Shown here piece by piece: positions 13,067-26,000 of a stretch of 64,000 bases of DNA. Numbering within the stretch: position 1 is the first letter of the stretch; the number at the start of each line of letters is the position of its first letter. Made by a program: the position numbers and the translations under genes. The notes under the pieces are model-generated. The model did no database searches and was not told the origin of the DNA. It worked only from the letters and a program-made list of their open reading frames with translations. The DNA lies in NCBI RefSeq assembly GCF_020085105.1, contig NC_058063.1, positions 16,663,262 through 16,727,261 on the forward strand, given 5' to 3'. Origin of the DNA: Siniperca chuatsi. Its lineage: Eukaryota; Chordata; Actinopteri; Centrarchiformes; Sinipercidae.

Positions 13067-15180
13067 TTTCTGTCAGATTGCATTGTACAAGGACAAAAGG
13101 GGAGAGGCAAGATAAGGAATGAACAGAGACAGTGGGGAGGAACAGTGAACACTGCATTCCTGGAAATGTCACATGCATAGTCACTGCACTTATTTTGACA
13201 TCAGACATGCATAGATTGTCCTCGTGATCCCTTTTACACTTTCTAAACATAACCTCACCTACAAAATAATCCGTTAGCAATGTCATTATGACAGACCCTC
13301 CCAAGTTCACAGGAGGTTACAGTAGTCACTCTCTTTTAGCAATGCTGCAAGAGTTGGATGTGTCAACACACAAACATCGCTCTGTTGCGCAATCCTGATT
13401 ATCTGCATGGCCTTATACACAGAGGTCAATATATGAAGAGTTATATCCAATTTTGAAAGTGAAAAAATTTGAAAAGCACTCAGTATCCCTACAGTTTGCC
13501 AGATCAGAGACATGGGATACACCAGCACCACACAGTCTAACTATTATAAGTGGATATTATAAGTGGAATCTTTTTACAAATGGTTAATATCTCAATTTGG
13601 AACAAGACACTGCGTAGACACCTACCTTAGTGATTCCTCTACCAGTGTGGGTGTAACAACTGACTTTGACCAGGGCACAATGGCATTGTGAGCATGTAGG
13701 GTGCAGGAGGCAATAGAGCAGGTTTAATAATAGCTGCATACTGGCACTGGGAATAATACACTGCAAGAAGTTTCCACCATTACAGAAGTCACTCAGTATG
13801 GAGTCTAAAAAGCCTATTCATCTTAAACCAAAGGGAAAATGGATTGACGTAACTTAAAAAAATAAAATTGAAGAGATTACATTTCATTATTACAGGAGTA
13901 GTCAGCTAGATTTCAAAATATTTTCAAGAAAAATACCTAATCAAGTTTAAGTGTAGGGGACTATAGGGGATTTCACCTACCCGAACTCCTGATAATTCCT
14001 TTGTTCATGAATTATTAATTTTCAAATTGTAAGGCATGAAATTGATTAAATCACTTATTGGGATTTTTTTTTTTGTGAAATGTCAACATCAACCACAACA
14101 CAGGCTTTTACATGTGTATGTATGTTAGGAGCCAAATTCTCATTGTACCTCACTATCTGTTGTGTACACTGTTTAAAATGAAACAGTTATTAGCTAGTTT
14201 TTGAATAGATACTGATTGACATTGTTTTGTGTCTTTAGAGTGACAATTTCCACTTCTAGAGCACTACTTGACGTAGTAAACATTACTACGTCATGTACAG
14301 TCAACAAGTCTTAAAAAAACATAGGTTGAGTCAGCTAACAAAAACTTTTCAGCTCAGCTGTTGCCTCATCTCAGAACATTTTAAAATATGCAGTCATTTA
14401 TGATATATTATATTGTTGTATTTAGAAAAAATAAGTAAGTTATTTTTTTTAAATATAAATTAGAAACATTTATCTGGGATAATACTCATTCTACAAGCAT
14501 TTTTGAGTACCAGAATACGTTAAATAGCAAAAATCCCAGAAAAAATGATGAATAAAGACCCCAAAACATTATAAAAATGTTAATCTTCACGTCATTTAAG
14601 TGTTGAAGCGTTAAGTGGGGAATTAATTTGGTGTTACTGTTTTTTCTGGTCAACATTTTGAGCTAAATGACCATTAATGTGACATTTTAGGTGTGTGCTT
14701 CTTTTACTTTTTAGAATCTGTTCAGCTATGGTGGGCATTAATAACCATCTGCTTGTTGTTCTTCTGTTTACACCAAACTTTGCCGATTTATTTTCCTAGA
14801 GAGCAGCTACCAGACACTATCGATAACAGAAAATATAAGAGGTTACCTGGGTATATGTTGGTAAACATATTGTCAACAGACACTTTAGATCTGTTAAAAT
14901 GTTTCATTAAGATTCAAATATTGTATTTTTAGTTTATGTGAAAATGATAATAATGTAAAGATGAGTGTGTGATTTGTTTCAAGATTTTTTTTTATCATAA
15001 ATTGAGTCATTTGTTTAATTTCAAATTACAGAATATCTGGAATAAACTACAAGATCATGCATCAAAAAGAAGCACAATGATCTTTTTTTATGTACACAAT
15101 GATAAGGTGTGTGTGTGTGTGTGTGTGTAAGGGGGAGGGAGGAAGCTGAGGAAGGAGGTGATGTCCCCTACCTCATTGAA
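13067..15180. other. intergenic region between divergent klhl33 and slc12a genes
   Basis: AT-rich DNA with no supported coding frame. It contains a perfect 9-base inverted repeat at 14270-14292 around a 5-base loop and a GT microsatellite at 15107-15128. The part next to 13066 should hold the 5' UTR and promoter of the Kelch gene, but no clear TATA box or CpG-rich segment was recognised. Confidence 0.6.
15107..15128. repeat. GT microsatellite
   Basis: Eleven GT units about 55 bases upstream of the TATA-like box at 15183. Confidence 0.95.
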
Positions 15181-15270
15181 GGTATAAATATAGAGTCGCA
15201 GTGTGAAATGAAAGAAGGAACATATTCTTCTGTTGACAACCGCTAATCCATCTGGAATAGAAAACATCTT
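15181..15270 (+). promoter_or_regulatory. TATA-box promoter and likely 5' non-coding exon of the cotransporter gene
   Basis: TATAAATA at 15183-15190 follows a purine-rich stretch. About 80 bases downstream of it is a good splice donor, CATCTT/GTGAGT, at 15270/15271. The stretch from about 15212 to 15270 would be an untranslated first exon. The next coding start on this strand is the ATG at 16583, preceded by a possible acceptor CCCCCATAG at about 16553-16561. Assignment to the cotransporter gene is inference from position and strand. Confidence 0.45.
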
Positions 15271-16582
15271 GTGAGTATGCTTTACATTCTCTACTAAGTG
15301 GTATAGTACTTAAATGTTTTCACATATCTGAATCATTAAAAGGTTTAATCACATTTAAAACTTGTATTGTGACTGGAGGAATTTCAGGTTATTGCTGTGA
15401 GTTTTATTGGTTTTTATTACTGTTGATACTAACAGTAACAGTGTTTATCACTTTCCTTTTAGCATTTGACATCTAACTCATCAACTGAACTGAATCATCA
15501 ATACATGCCGAGAATTTTTTTTTTTGTGTAGGATGGTAGGGGATGGTTGTTGTGTCCTTACCACTGTTGAGACCAAACCTGCACTCTTGATGACCAATAT
15601 ATTAGGTTAAATACATTTGCAACAGTTTGTGGCAGTAATGTGTTTTGGTCTCACTGGAAAGAAATAATATGTTTACAAGAAAATCTCACATAATAAAACC
15701 ATAGCCTATTGTATGATCCTTTGTTATACTGAAGGTTGTCTAGCAGGTTAGAAAAAAGACTTGCACATTCACTATTTCTAATGCAAGTGCATAGACAAGC
15801 TCAGTATCTTGTTGAAAAGACGACTCCCACACACTGCTGTTGCATTCAAGACTTCTAAGGAATCAGTTACCAGTCTGCATCTGTAATTAGTCAAATGGGG
15901 GTTCCTTTTAATTGTATGAATCAATATCAGTGAAATGAAACATTTAACTGCTATAATGCACCAAGGGTTACAGTGGAGAATATTTACATTGTAAAGCTGC
16001 ACTGATGATTTTTTAATAAAAGGGGAACTTCACCGATTTTACATATCAAAGTCTGTTTACAGGTCTTGGGGAGTACTACTGCATATGTGAAAATAGTTGT
16101 ATAAAGCCTTTTGTGGCTCCAAAGGGAGCTGCGTGAAATCTGATAAATAGCCTCAAGTGATGTCACTTGAGTCAGCGGTGTTGGAGCTGGGGACTACAAG
16201 TTTGAAAATGAAAAAAATCTGGGAGTGTGGAATTAGAAAGAAGTGAGTTTACCAGACCTCTTTAGCCTACTCCAGAAGTGCAATGTTAAATCTTTGGAGT
16301 ACTCTTTTAACAATCAAATGACTGCAGTATATGTATTGTGAAAGAAGCTGCTCATAGTGACAAACCCACAGAAAATTACCAGTAACCAGTAACAGTTAGT
16401 TACAGACATGGTTACTGTTAGAGGACAAATGTGGCATCTTGAGCATTAGCAATTAAAGAAATACACATAATTACCTCTTCAGTTAATTGATAATCTCTTA
16501 GTATTGGTGACAATCATTTCTGTATCTCATACATCGTTTAAAAAAGAAAAAAATCCCCCATAGGAATCGGTAAGACGTGCTG

Positions 16583-19500
16583 ATGGGGCAGTTGACATCC
16601 AAGCATGACGCATTGGTCCCGGGCGTTATCCCTAGTGTCCGCTTCTCAATAAATAAGGAAAGGCCTCCCAGATACTCTTCACACCATAATGACGCCGGCA
16701 GCCAGCAACAAGATGGTAACCTCCAAAATCCTCCAACCATCATCGTCTCGGACGTGGATTCAAGGTTTGTGTTGCTAACTTCTAGTGTTCATTTCCACTT
16801 TCCAAATCATATTTTTAAAGTTTTTCTTTCAATAATGGCCCACTTTGGCAAAACTGGTATATCCTTTATTCCATATTTAAGAATTTATTATACATGCTAT
16901 GTAAATGTTAACTTAATTAAATCCTGGTTGTCTTACACTACAGGCTGACTCAAATGAAACTAACAAAATGAAATGAATCAAACAAAGTAATAAATGAATT
17001 AATTGATGGCATTTATACCAGAAACCATGTAGATGGGTTATTTTTATGCCTGCATCATTAGATATAGGTACACAGAGAAAGACAAGCCATTTCGTGAAAT
17101 GGAGAGAGTGATAATATGTGATAAAGGCCTGAATTCGAAACATGACACTGAACTTCACATCATGATGGTAGATTTTTCAGCATGTTCATCTAGTGGCCAG
17201 TAAAGGAACTGCAGCTCATGACAATTACTAATTAGCTTCAGCATTTACTGCAATATTTGCCTTTATTTTTTCTGTTTATTTAAAATAACACTTTTACTTG
17301 GACTTCCTATCTACCAGCGAATCAGAGCACCAGGGGTCAAGGATGGCACTGCGGAGATCTTCCTTCTACAGCACGTTGGACCTGGTGCCACAGCTGGAGC
17401 ATTATGCCAGCACACTGCCACGCCAGCAGTCAAGGAGCCGACCATCTCTTGAGACTCTCCGCAGATCATTTGAGGTAAGATTTCCACCACTGGGAACCAC
17501 ATCTCACTGCAAGCTGCATCAGTTAGCGGATTCTTGCCTCTCAAACCGTGAACGAATACAGAGTACATTATTAATATAGTCTATAGTCTTCATTACCTTG
17601 TAGAAAGTGTGCACAATATTCTTTGCAAACAAACAGTTAGTACAGATCACAGTAAAAAGTAGGTAATTCAAAAACATTAAATTGAATGCAACTGAAATAG
17701 TAAGTTTCTTGAAACAGCCAGTGGTGGAAAGTCACTAAGTACATTTACTCAAGTATTGTACAAGTACAATCCTAAATTACTTGTACTTTTCTTGAGTGTC
17801 ATCATTTTTTGCTACTTTATACTTCTACTTCACTACATTATGGATGGAAATTCTTTTTACTCCACTACAATTATTAGGTACCTATAGTCACTAGTTTCTT
17901 TACAGATAAAGATTTTTAAAACCTATAATGAGAATATAAAATGCAATTAATTGTTATACAGTAAATTAAACTACCAGTATATAACAGTCCAACAATAAAC
18001 ATATAGAAATGACTAAAATTAGCTCTACTGCAGCGAGCTACAATATTAAATGTTAAATCTTACATGTTTCTGCATCAATGATATAATAATGTAACACCAA
18101 CAGAGCCCATTTGGCTGCATAGTGAGTACTTTTACTTTTATACTTATACATTTTCTTGATAATACTTCCGTTCTTTTACTTAAGTAAAATTTTGAATGCA
18201 GAAGTATTTTAAAATTTTGGTATTGTTACTTAGGATTACTTAGATCTTAGGCTAATACTTCCACCACTGGAAATAGCACTGAATATTCAGGGTCAAAGGT
18301 CATTAGTTGTTATTCAGTATACGTGTCACAATCACATCAAAATTAGTTGATTATATATATATATATATAATTATATTTTTACTAATTCATTGTCAATTCC
18401 AAAGGTTTTTGAATATTTGGGGTAGGGGCTAAATTGCATTCAGTATCATTAGGCTATTTTAGTTGTTCAGACTTAAACATATGATTCAAATATATATGTG
18501 CCATGTCTGCTCTGTAACCTTGTCGAAACAAACAGAGTAAAGATTTGTAGTAGCGTTAACCTTAATTTTGGGAAGTCTGCTGACAAGATTACAGTGTTCA
18601 GTGGTTACAATCAGTTATTCATGTTGTAGACTATGAAGCTGATGACTAGCGAATTGAAACTGACAAAGACGTCCGCTGAATCTCCTTTAATTTCATTATC
18701 AAATTAAAGTTATCACTACATTATTGTACAATGCAGTTTAGAACCCTGCAATGTCTCTTTTGTATAAAATGTATTTTTTCAGGCGATCGACGTGGCAAAC
18801 ACCACCACAGACCCAAGAGTTAGTAGTCTGTCAGTCTCGGACAGCGGGAATGAAGAGTCACAAGCTCCGCAGGAGAAAGCTCCAGTTAGATTTGGCTGGG
18901 TGATTGGAGTCATGGTGAGCGAAGCTTGTTTGTATTTGAGTGTACATACAGACTGCAAAACATGGACAAAAGCTTTATACACTGGTTATTTCGATTGTTT
19001 TAACACATGATATATGAAACAATCTACTGAGCTGTTTTTATTATACTCTTGTTACAGGTTCGTTGCATGCTGAATATTTGGGGAGTCATCCTGTTTCTCC
19101 GTCTATCGTGGATCACTTCTCAAGCAGGCATTTGTGAGTTATCACTTCATTCATCCCTCCATTCATTAGTCTCTTGCATTCCTCTGTTTTGTGGCTGTAA
19201 CACTCCATTGCATGCTTTCACTCTCAATGACTTTAATTGATTTACCTTTATACATGATGTTGCATGACAATAGTGTGTGCACATTGCTGGTAGAGCTTTA
19301 TGTCAGGTGCAGGGTAAAACCTGAAGTTAAGGAAAAGGAAATGACAATTCCCTGAAATGCATAATGGTTGAAAGCAAATGAAATAGTAAAAGCATTTCAG
19401 CCTTTATGCAGTATTGACAATTCAAGTCACACTTGATGCCGATCAGTGTCTCACCCACCCCCCAATCACAGAAACAGACCTTTCTCTTGCTAGGATGGAG

Positions 19501-22500
19501 AAGCAGGCCTCGAAACCTAAAAATAAATACCCAACAATATTTATATAGTAATGATGAATACCTTCATTCATCTCATTTCAGTGTTGACCTGGGTTATTAT
19601 CCTGATGTCTATGACGGTGACCTCAGTAACTGCCCTCTCCATCTCTGCCATCGCCACCAACGGGAGGGTGATCTCAGGTCAGTCACATCCTGTGTCTCAA
19701 AATCAAGTTATGCACTGGGAGGTTCAAACTAAGGTTTAAAAACATCATACACAAGGATGGCTACAGTAATGTACTGATTTTATCTAGTGTATGAAAATTA
19801 TTTCACGTGTTAGACATGTGATACACTTATCATTTGGACTTTTAAAAATAACTGATTGGGCCTTTAAGAATTGAAACTTGTATTTTATCTCAAACAGTTT
19901 GAAGACAAAGGAAATACATATGTTAATGTATAATACAGTACTTCTTCAGATATTGCTTTTTAAATTTTCCTGCCCTGCTAAAAACCATAAATTTAAAATA
20001 ATAATACATTTTTTTCTTTTAGCTGCACAAGTCAACAATGCTTTCCACAAAATGACTTATAATTTGTATCTAAATGGTTTCTGATTTTTAGTATCTACAG
20101 TATTTTATGATCAACAACCTTGTCTTTGAACATAATATTCAGGTGGGGCATATTTCATGATCTCCCGCTCCCTGGGTCCTGAAATTGGTGGGCCAATCGG
20201 GATGGTCCTTTCCTTCGCCAATGCTCTGGCCTGTGCCCTCAACACTGTTGGCTTTGCAGAGGTGGTCTGTGATCTAATGCAGGTACTTATTATACTTCAG
20301 CACTCTAAAGATGGATAGTTTGTTTTACATAAAACTTAAGAATCTAGATATTTGACAAGGCAAGAATCCCTGATAAGACACGGTTGTTATGTTTTCACTT
20401 GACTATTTTAGCTCTCTACTTGGCATAACATAACACATTTCTTCCTTTGTAAACGGTCTAGAATAATTTGACAACCTGAAATTAATAAATCAGTATTGTA
20501 AAAGCATATATACTATGCCTATATTCCTATGCAATATGACTTTGAACTCAAAAACATTTTAACTGTTAAGCGAAGGTCCTACTTCGTCCTACGACTCCTG
20601 ACTTTAACGTTTACCCAACCTAATCTTTATACATACACTTCGTTTGGTTTCTTATGTATGTGTGAATTATTTGGTTGTATTAATGTAGGAGTTCGGTGTC
20701 GTCATGGTCGACAACATCAATGATGTCCGTATTGTGGGCGTGATCACAGTGACTTGTCTTCTGTTCATTTCATTGGCTGGAATGGCATGGGAGTCCAAGG
20801 TGAGCATCTTGACACATCTCACTTTATTTGCTGGATTTGTCCAGTAAATCTCCTTATCTCTTTCTAACTTTTACTCTCTATCATATCTATTCCCTTTTTC
20901 TCTCTAATGTGTCTCTCTCAGGCCCAGATTTTGTTCTTTATAGTTCTCATGGTCTCGTTTACCAACTACTTTGTGGGCACATTCATCCCTCCCAGTCCAG
21001 AGAAAAAGGCCCAGGGCATCTTTGGATACCGCAGTGAGTTCAGGCATCTCAGGACAAACTAATGCCTTTTAATACAAAAACTGTGTGAATAAGTCACCAT
21101 CATTTACTTGGTGTAGGGATCATTGTTTCAATTCATAATTTAAAAAATGAATTTTTCTGCGCTTATTAAAACCATGTCAATCTGTTGAGAAAAATCACAA
21201 ATGCAAAAATCAGGGCAAAATTGGATTACGAAAAAATATAATTTGTAGCTCAAACTTTCTGTAGTTTAACTTTTTTGCATTGTATCCCCAGTTTCTATTT
21301 TCAGTTTTTATTACTGGTTTCAAATAAAATGAAAAGGAAACAATTGTAACTGAAATGCAATTTCATGAGTGCATAACATCTGTGTTAAAAGCAGTTTAAA
21401 TTAATTTACTCTGGGTATTCTTTTCACTGATAAGGTTAAACAGATTATCTGTGCCAAAGTACCTGCAATAAAGATTTTTTAAGTATTTGACCAGAGAAAG
21501 AGACTGTTGTTTCAGAAAGTGCCCCGAAATGACATATATTTACATTCAAGTGACAAAGCCCTCTAGCGGTCGTAATAATTATGACATGAGCAAAGGGGGA
21601 CACAAGGCGATGTAGAGCAACAAAGTCTGTGTAGGGGGGAGGTCGGGGTGGATGGTTGGATGGATGGTGACTTTAACTCAAGAGACCGCTGTTCATTTCC
21701 CATGTTTTTTAAGCATGACCACAATCATTCCATAACCTTAAACACGTGGTTGTTATTGTAACCATGACGACAAATGTCCCCTAACCTTAGTGTTTTTGTT
21801 GCCTGTCACCAGGTGAGATATTCATATCAAACCTGAAACCAGACTGGAGAGGAGCTGAAGGCAACTTTTTCCAGATGTTTGCCATTTTCTTCCCCTCCGC
21901 CATCGGCATCCTGTCTGGAGCCAACATATCTGGAGACCTCAAAGTATGAAGAGAAAGAAAGCAGAGAGATACTTCTTACGTCACAGCCACCAGCAAGGGC
22001 TACATGAATGTTGACTTGTGTATTATTTCCTTTTGCAGGACCCTGCTACTGCTATCCCCAAAGGCACTCTCGGAGCCATTTGCTGGACTACATTCAGCTA
22101 TCTAGTTATTTCTGTAACTGTTGGTAAGCTACTCATTTAACATTTTTATTTTTATGAATTTGCTCCTCATTTGTTTAATTATCTGAACTGGTAGGGATTC
22201 TTTGAGGTGCTAGATAGTTTGGAGGAGATCCATGAGGCATGGAGCCGGAGATGTTTATCACTCATATTAAGGGCAGTGTCATCAGTGTACTGCATGAGCG
22301 TGAGAGTGTTGGTGGGCTTGACATGGTAAAAAAAGGAGAGATGTGACAGTTTATGACATCAACATTTTATTACATCACACAGGACCCTTAAAAACTTTGT
22401 CATACCTCATCAAGGTATAAAGTCCCTCTGGCCAGGACAAACACCTCCAAAAAAATCATTAATTTCAGCTGCCATTGATATTATAAACAATCAGTGAAGG

Positions 22501-22999
22501 ACTTGCACATGAACACCTCCAGATATTTGCACTTTGCTACTTTGAGTACAGCCACCATTTTTGATTTATTCAATATATTTTTGTAATATTTGTGTAGTGT
22601 GTGTTTTACTAGAGGTCTTCATGGGTGCAAAATTTTGATCCCAATGTAAAATGTCCTTGTGGACAATGTACCCAAACTCGACATGCTTAAATTCATTTTC
22701 ATACCTAGAAGGACACTCGCAGAGCGCAGACCTTCTCCAAGACCAATAGTCCAGTTTTCTATGAATCTGCAAGAGCAGCCACTATATATGTCTGGATATA
22801 TTTCCAAAATTATTAGAATTATAGTATTTCAAACAAGCGTGCTGTGGTTGTAACAACTACAACTATGGACAAAGCAGGTGGAAATATTGCTTTTCTACTT
22901 TTTCTGCTTTTTACTCGAGTTCTAGCCAACTTGAGTAAAACGTTACCTTCACTTCACCTGGTTTACTATCTCCAACGTGGCCTCTCTGCTCTGCTGTCC

Positions 23000-23057
<58 letters not shown>

Positions 23058-26000
23058 CTTAGCCCCATCCTCATTCCCTGATTGGAAAAGCCAGTAGACC
23101 CAAAATGTTGTCAACTCAAATAAACACAAATACAGAAAGAACACCAACACAGACAGCAACAGGAAGCACCACTAATTAAATTTAACTTTTTTTTTTTTAC
23201 ATTTTTCTCTGCACAGTTTACACTCTCCATCTTGCATCAAAAAACACATTCTGCTGATGATAATTACAGCATGACACACCACATGATAAGAGCTGATAGT
23301 GAGTCCTCTCAGATCCATAGGTAGGCTGATATATTGACACACAAACCCAATGTCAAAGACAAATTTCCATCCCCTTGGACTGGGTAATCGCATTTTTCTG
23401 AATGTGATTTGCTTAGGATACAGTGTTAGAAAACTGTTAAGCACTTTATTATCCGAGATATGAGAACCAACTACAGAAAAGCAGTGCATTCACAAGCTAT
23501 GTTGCCAGAAAATCAAATCCAGTAGAAAAACAATCATTGAAGAGTACTTCATTTATTCCCTGCTTGGCAGCCAACTTATCTTATCTATCACATTACACCA
23601 TGAGTATAATATTTACATCGTCATTCTCCTCCAGCGTCATGTGTGGTGCGGGACGCCTCTGGTAACATAAATGACATTCTGACTGGAAACATCACTGACG
23701 GCTGTGTGGGTCTGGGATGTAACCTGGGCTGGAACTTCACAGAGTGCATCCAGTCACAGTCTTGTGAATATGGCCTGGCCAACAATTCAAAGGTACCATT
23801 CAATATAGAAGGGCTTTAATCATCATGGAATAAAACTATGACAACTTTTTTTTATCCAAAACTGTTACACTGGGTTTGTAAAATGAGCCAGTTTTCCTTA
23901 AATGTTGATGTTAACAATCTGTGTTCACAAACCTCTGTTCATAACTGTTTCATGATATATGATAATGTAAATACTCCTTCTTAATGATGACTATTCCAAC
24001 CAGGTACTGGGCCAAATTTCAGGTTTCTCCTACCTCATTACTGCTGGTGTCTTTGCAGCCAGCTTGTCGTCTGCCCTCGGCTTCCTCGTGTCCGCACCTA
24101 AAGTCTTTCAGGTGAGAAGCCACAGCCACACCCTGATGTTAAAATGCCTTACACATTTATCTACAGTAAACTGTATTTTTATTAACAAAAATATACAATT
24201 CTGTATTTGAAAAAAGCAATAAAACAAACACGAATAAACAATTAGCTTTGATAAGCGGGGAGTTGCACTTTTTCCTCTATTATACATAATATACATATTT
24301 AAAAATGGTTAATGTATCCTCCTGCACATTTTCTGTGTATAAAGATGTTCTCCATTCTCTTTTATTGAAAAATGCAGCAAGAAAAATGCAGCAAGAAAAA
24401 TATTTTCTTGCTGGGTAAAAACCAAGTAAAGTCGAAAACATTTCCCAGTTTTTCACTCCATGTGTGTATTTTGACGCATTGAAAAAATTCACAGCATTGA
24501 CCATTTAACACTTCCACCTAAATTAAGACTGTGTGACTGTTGTAAGGATTTATTATATTGTTGAACTGCCAGACTGCTTTTGAATCTACTGATAATGTCT
24601 TAAAATTCCATATTCATGTAGCTTTTTATGGTACTGGCAGACTGTCAAGGTTCTGCATAGTACTAATGTCCTACCTGCGGAACAGTGGCTGGCTTTTCCA
24701 TGTTTTTTTGTTTTTTTTCTTTTTGTTTTTTCTTTTTCACAATGATTGAATGAAATTACACCACCATCCATAACAGCTCTGCCATGTTTGCTGTGGTTTC
24801 AGTTACCTCTCAAAAGGGCAACAGCATGCAAGAAAGTTACAAATTTACAAAATAAAAATGGTATACATATGAAGCTTATATTTTCTGCTTTATCTGCCAG
24901 TGTCTGTGCAGAGACAACCTATACCCGTACATTGGATTCTTTGCAAAGGGTTATGGGAAAAATGATGAGCCATTCCGGGCCTATTTTCTCTGCTACATCA
25001 TTGCTGTGGCTTTCATTCTCATTGGTAGGTGTGATCTAATGCTGTCACTGTTTGTTATTGGAATTATTGATTTGCTAATCTTTTCACAAAAAGGTGTTTT
25101 TGTTCTTGTTATAACAATTGAATATTTAGGTAAAGAGAAAACAGCTGAAGGAGTTTTCATAAGTTTGTGATTACCTTTATCTAGCTCTGGATTTGTAATG
25201 TGTTTTTGATTTCTCTCGCCTGTATCATTACAGCTGAACTGAACACCATCGCAGCCTTGATCTCCAACTTCTTCCTGTGTTCCTACTGCCTCATCAACTT
25301 CAGCTGCTTTCATGCCTCAATCACCAACTCCCCTGGTGAGTTACCTGCTCACACACAACACTACACACAAGTCCTCCAAGCTAAATGACAAAATTGGTTG
25401 TTTGTCATTGCCTTCCAAAACGACCCATATGACCTTTCCTGTCCAGCCTGTATTTTTTCTCTTTTAGTTTAAAGTGGTCATATTATGCTCATTTTCACGT
25501 TCATAATTTTATTTTGGTGTTGTAGCAGGATAGGTTTACATGGTTTAATTTTCAAAAACACCATATTTTTGCTCATACTGCACATTGCTGCAGCACCTCT
25601 TTTCACCTTGTGTCTTGAACGCTCCGTTTTAACTACCAAGTGAGGCATCTCACTTCTATTAAATTTTTGTTGGGAGTTGCACATGTAGTACCTAGGTAAG
25701 GACTACTAGCCAATCAGAAGCAGAGTAGGGCGGGTCCTGACGAGCAAGGTAGCGTGATTCAAAACAGAGCTGCTTCAGCCGTAACTGGCTTTGGTTTAGC
25801 CAAACATGTTCCAACAACCTGAACCAGCTTCACAACTGAGACTGAAGCAAGACGTTTAAGAGTGGCTATTAATTAAGTTATTAATTTGTAACAAATTTAT
25901 TTTTCATAGGTAACATTTTAACTATGCTCTGTCTCTACATCACAGTAATAACTTTATGGCCATTGACTGCCTAGAGGGTATCCAACATTATTTTAATTTC

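Noticed and set aside
13455-13464. ISRE-like GAAAGTGAAA upstream of klhl33
   Set aside because: It is a single isolated match in AT-rich DNA with no supporting sites nearby; it serves as a reminder of background frequency.
15473-15530. Second small exon with ATG near 15503
   Set aside because: After the acceptor-like CTTTTAG the frame ends within nine codons and there is no donor.
22844-23159. Open frames over the GT repeat
   Set aside because: They are produced by the microsatellite (Cys-Val and Thr-His runs) and have no coding features.
24558-24771. Small frames in a cotransporter intron
   Set aside because: Low-complexity Phe/Lys runs from a T-rich tract, with no homology recognised.
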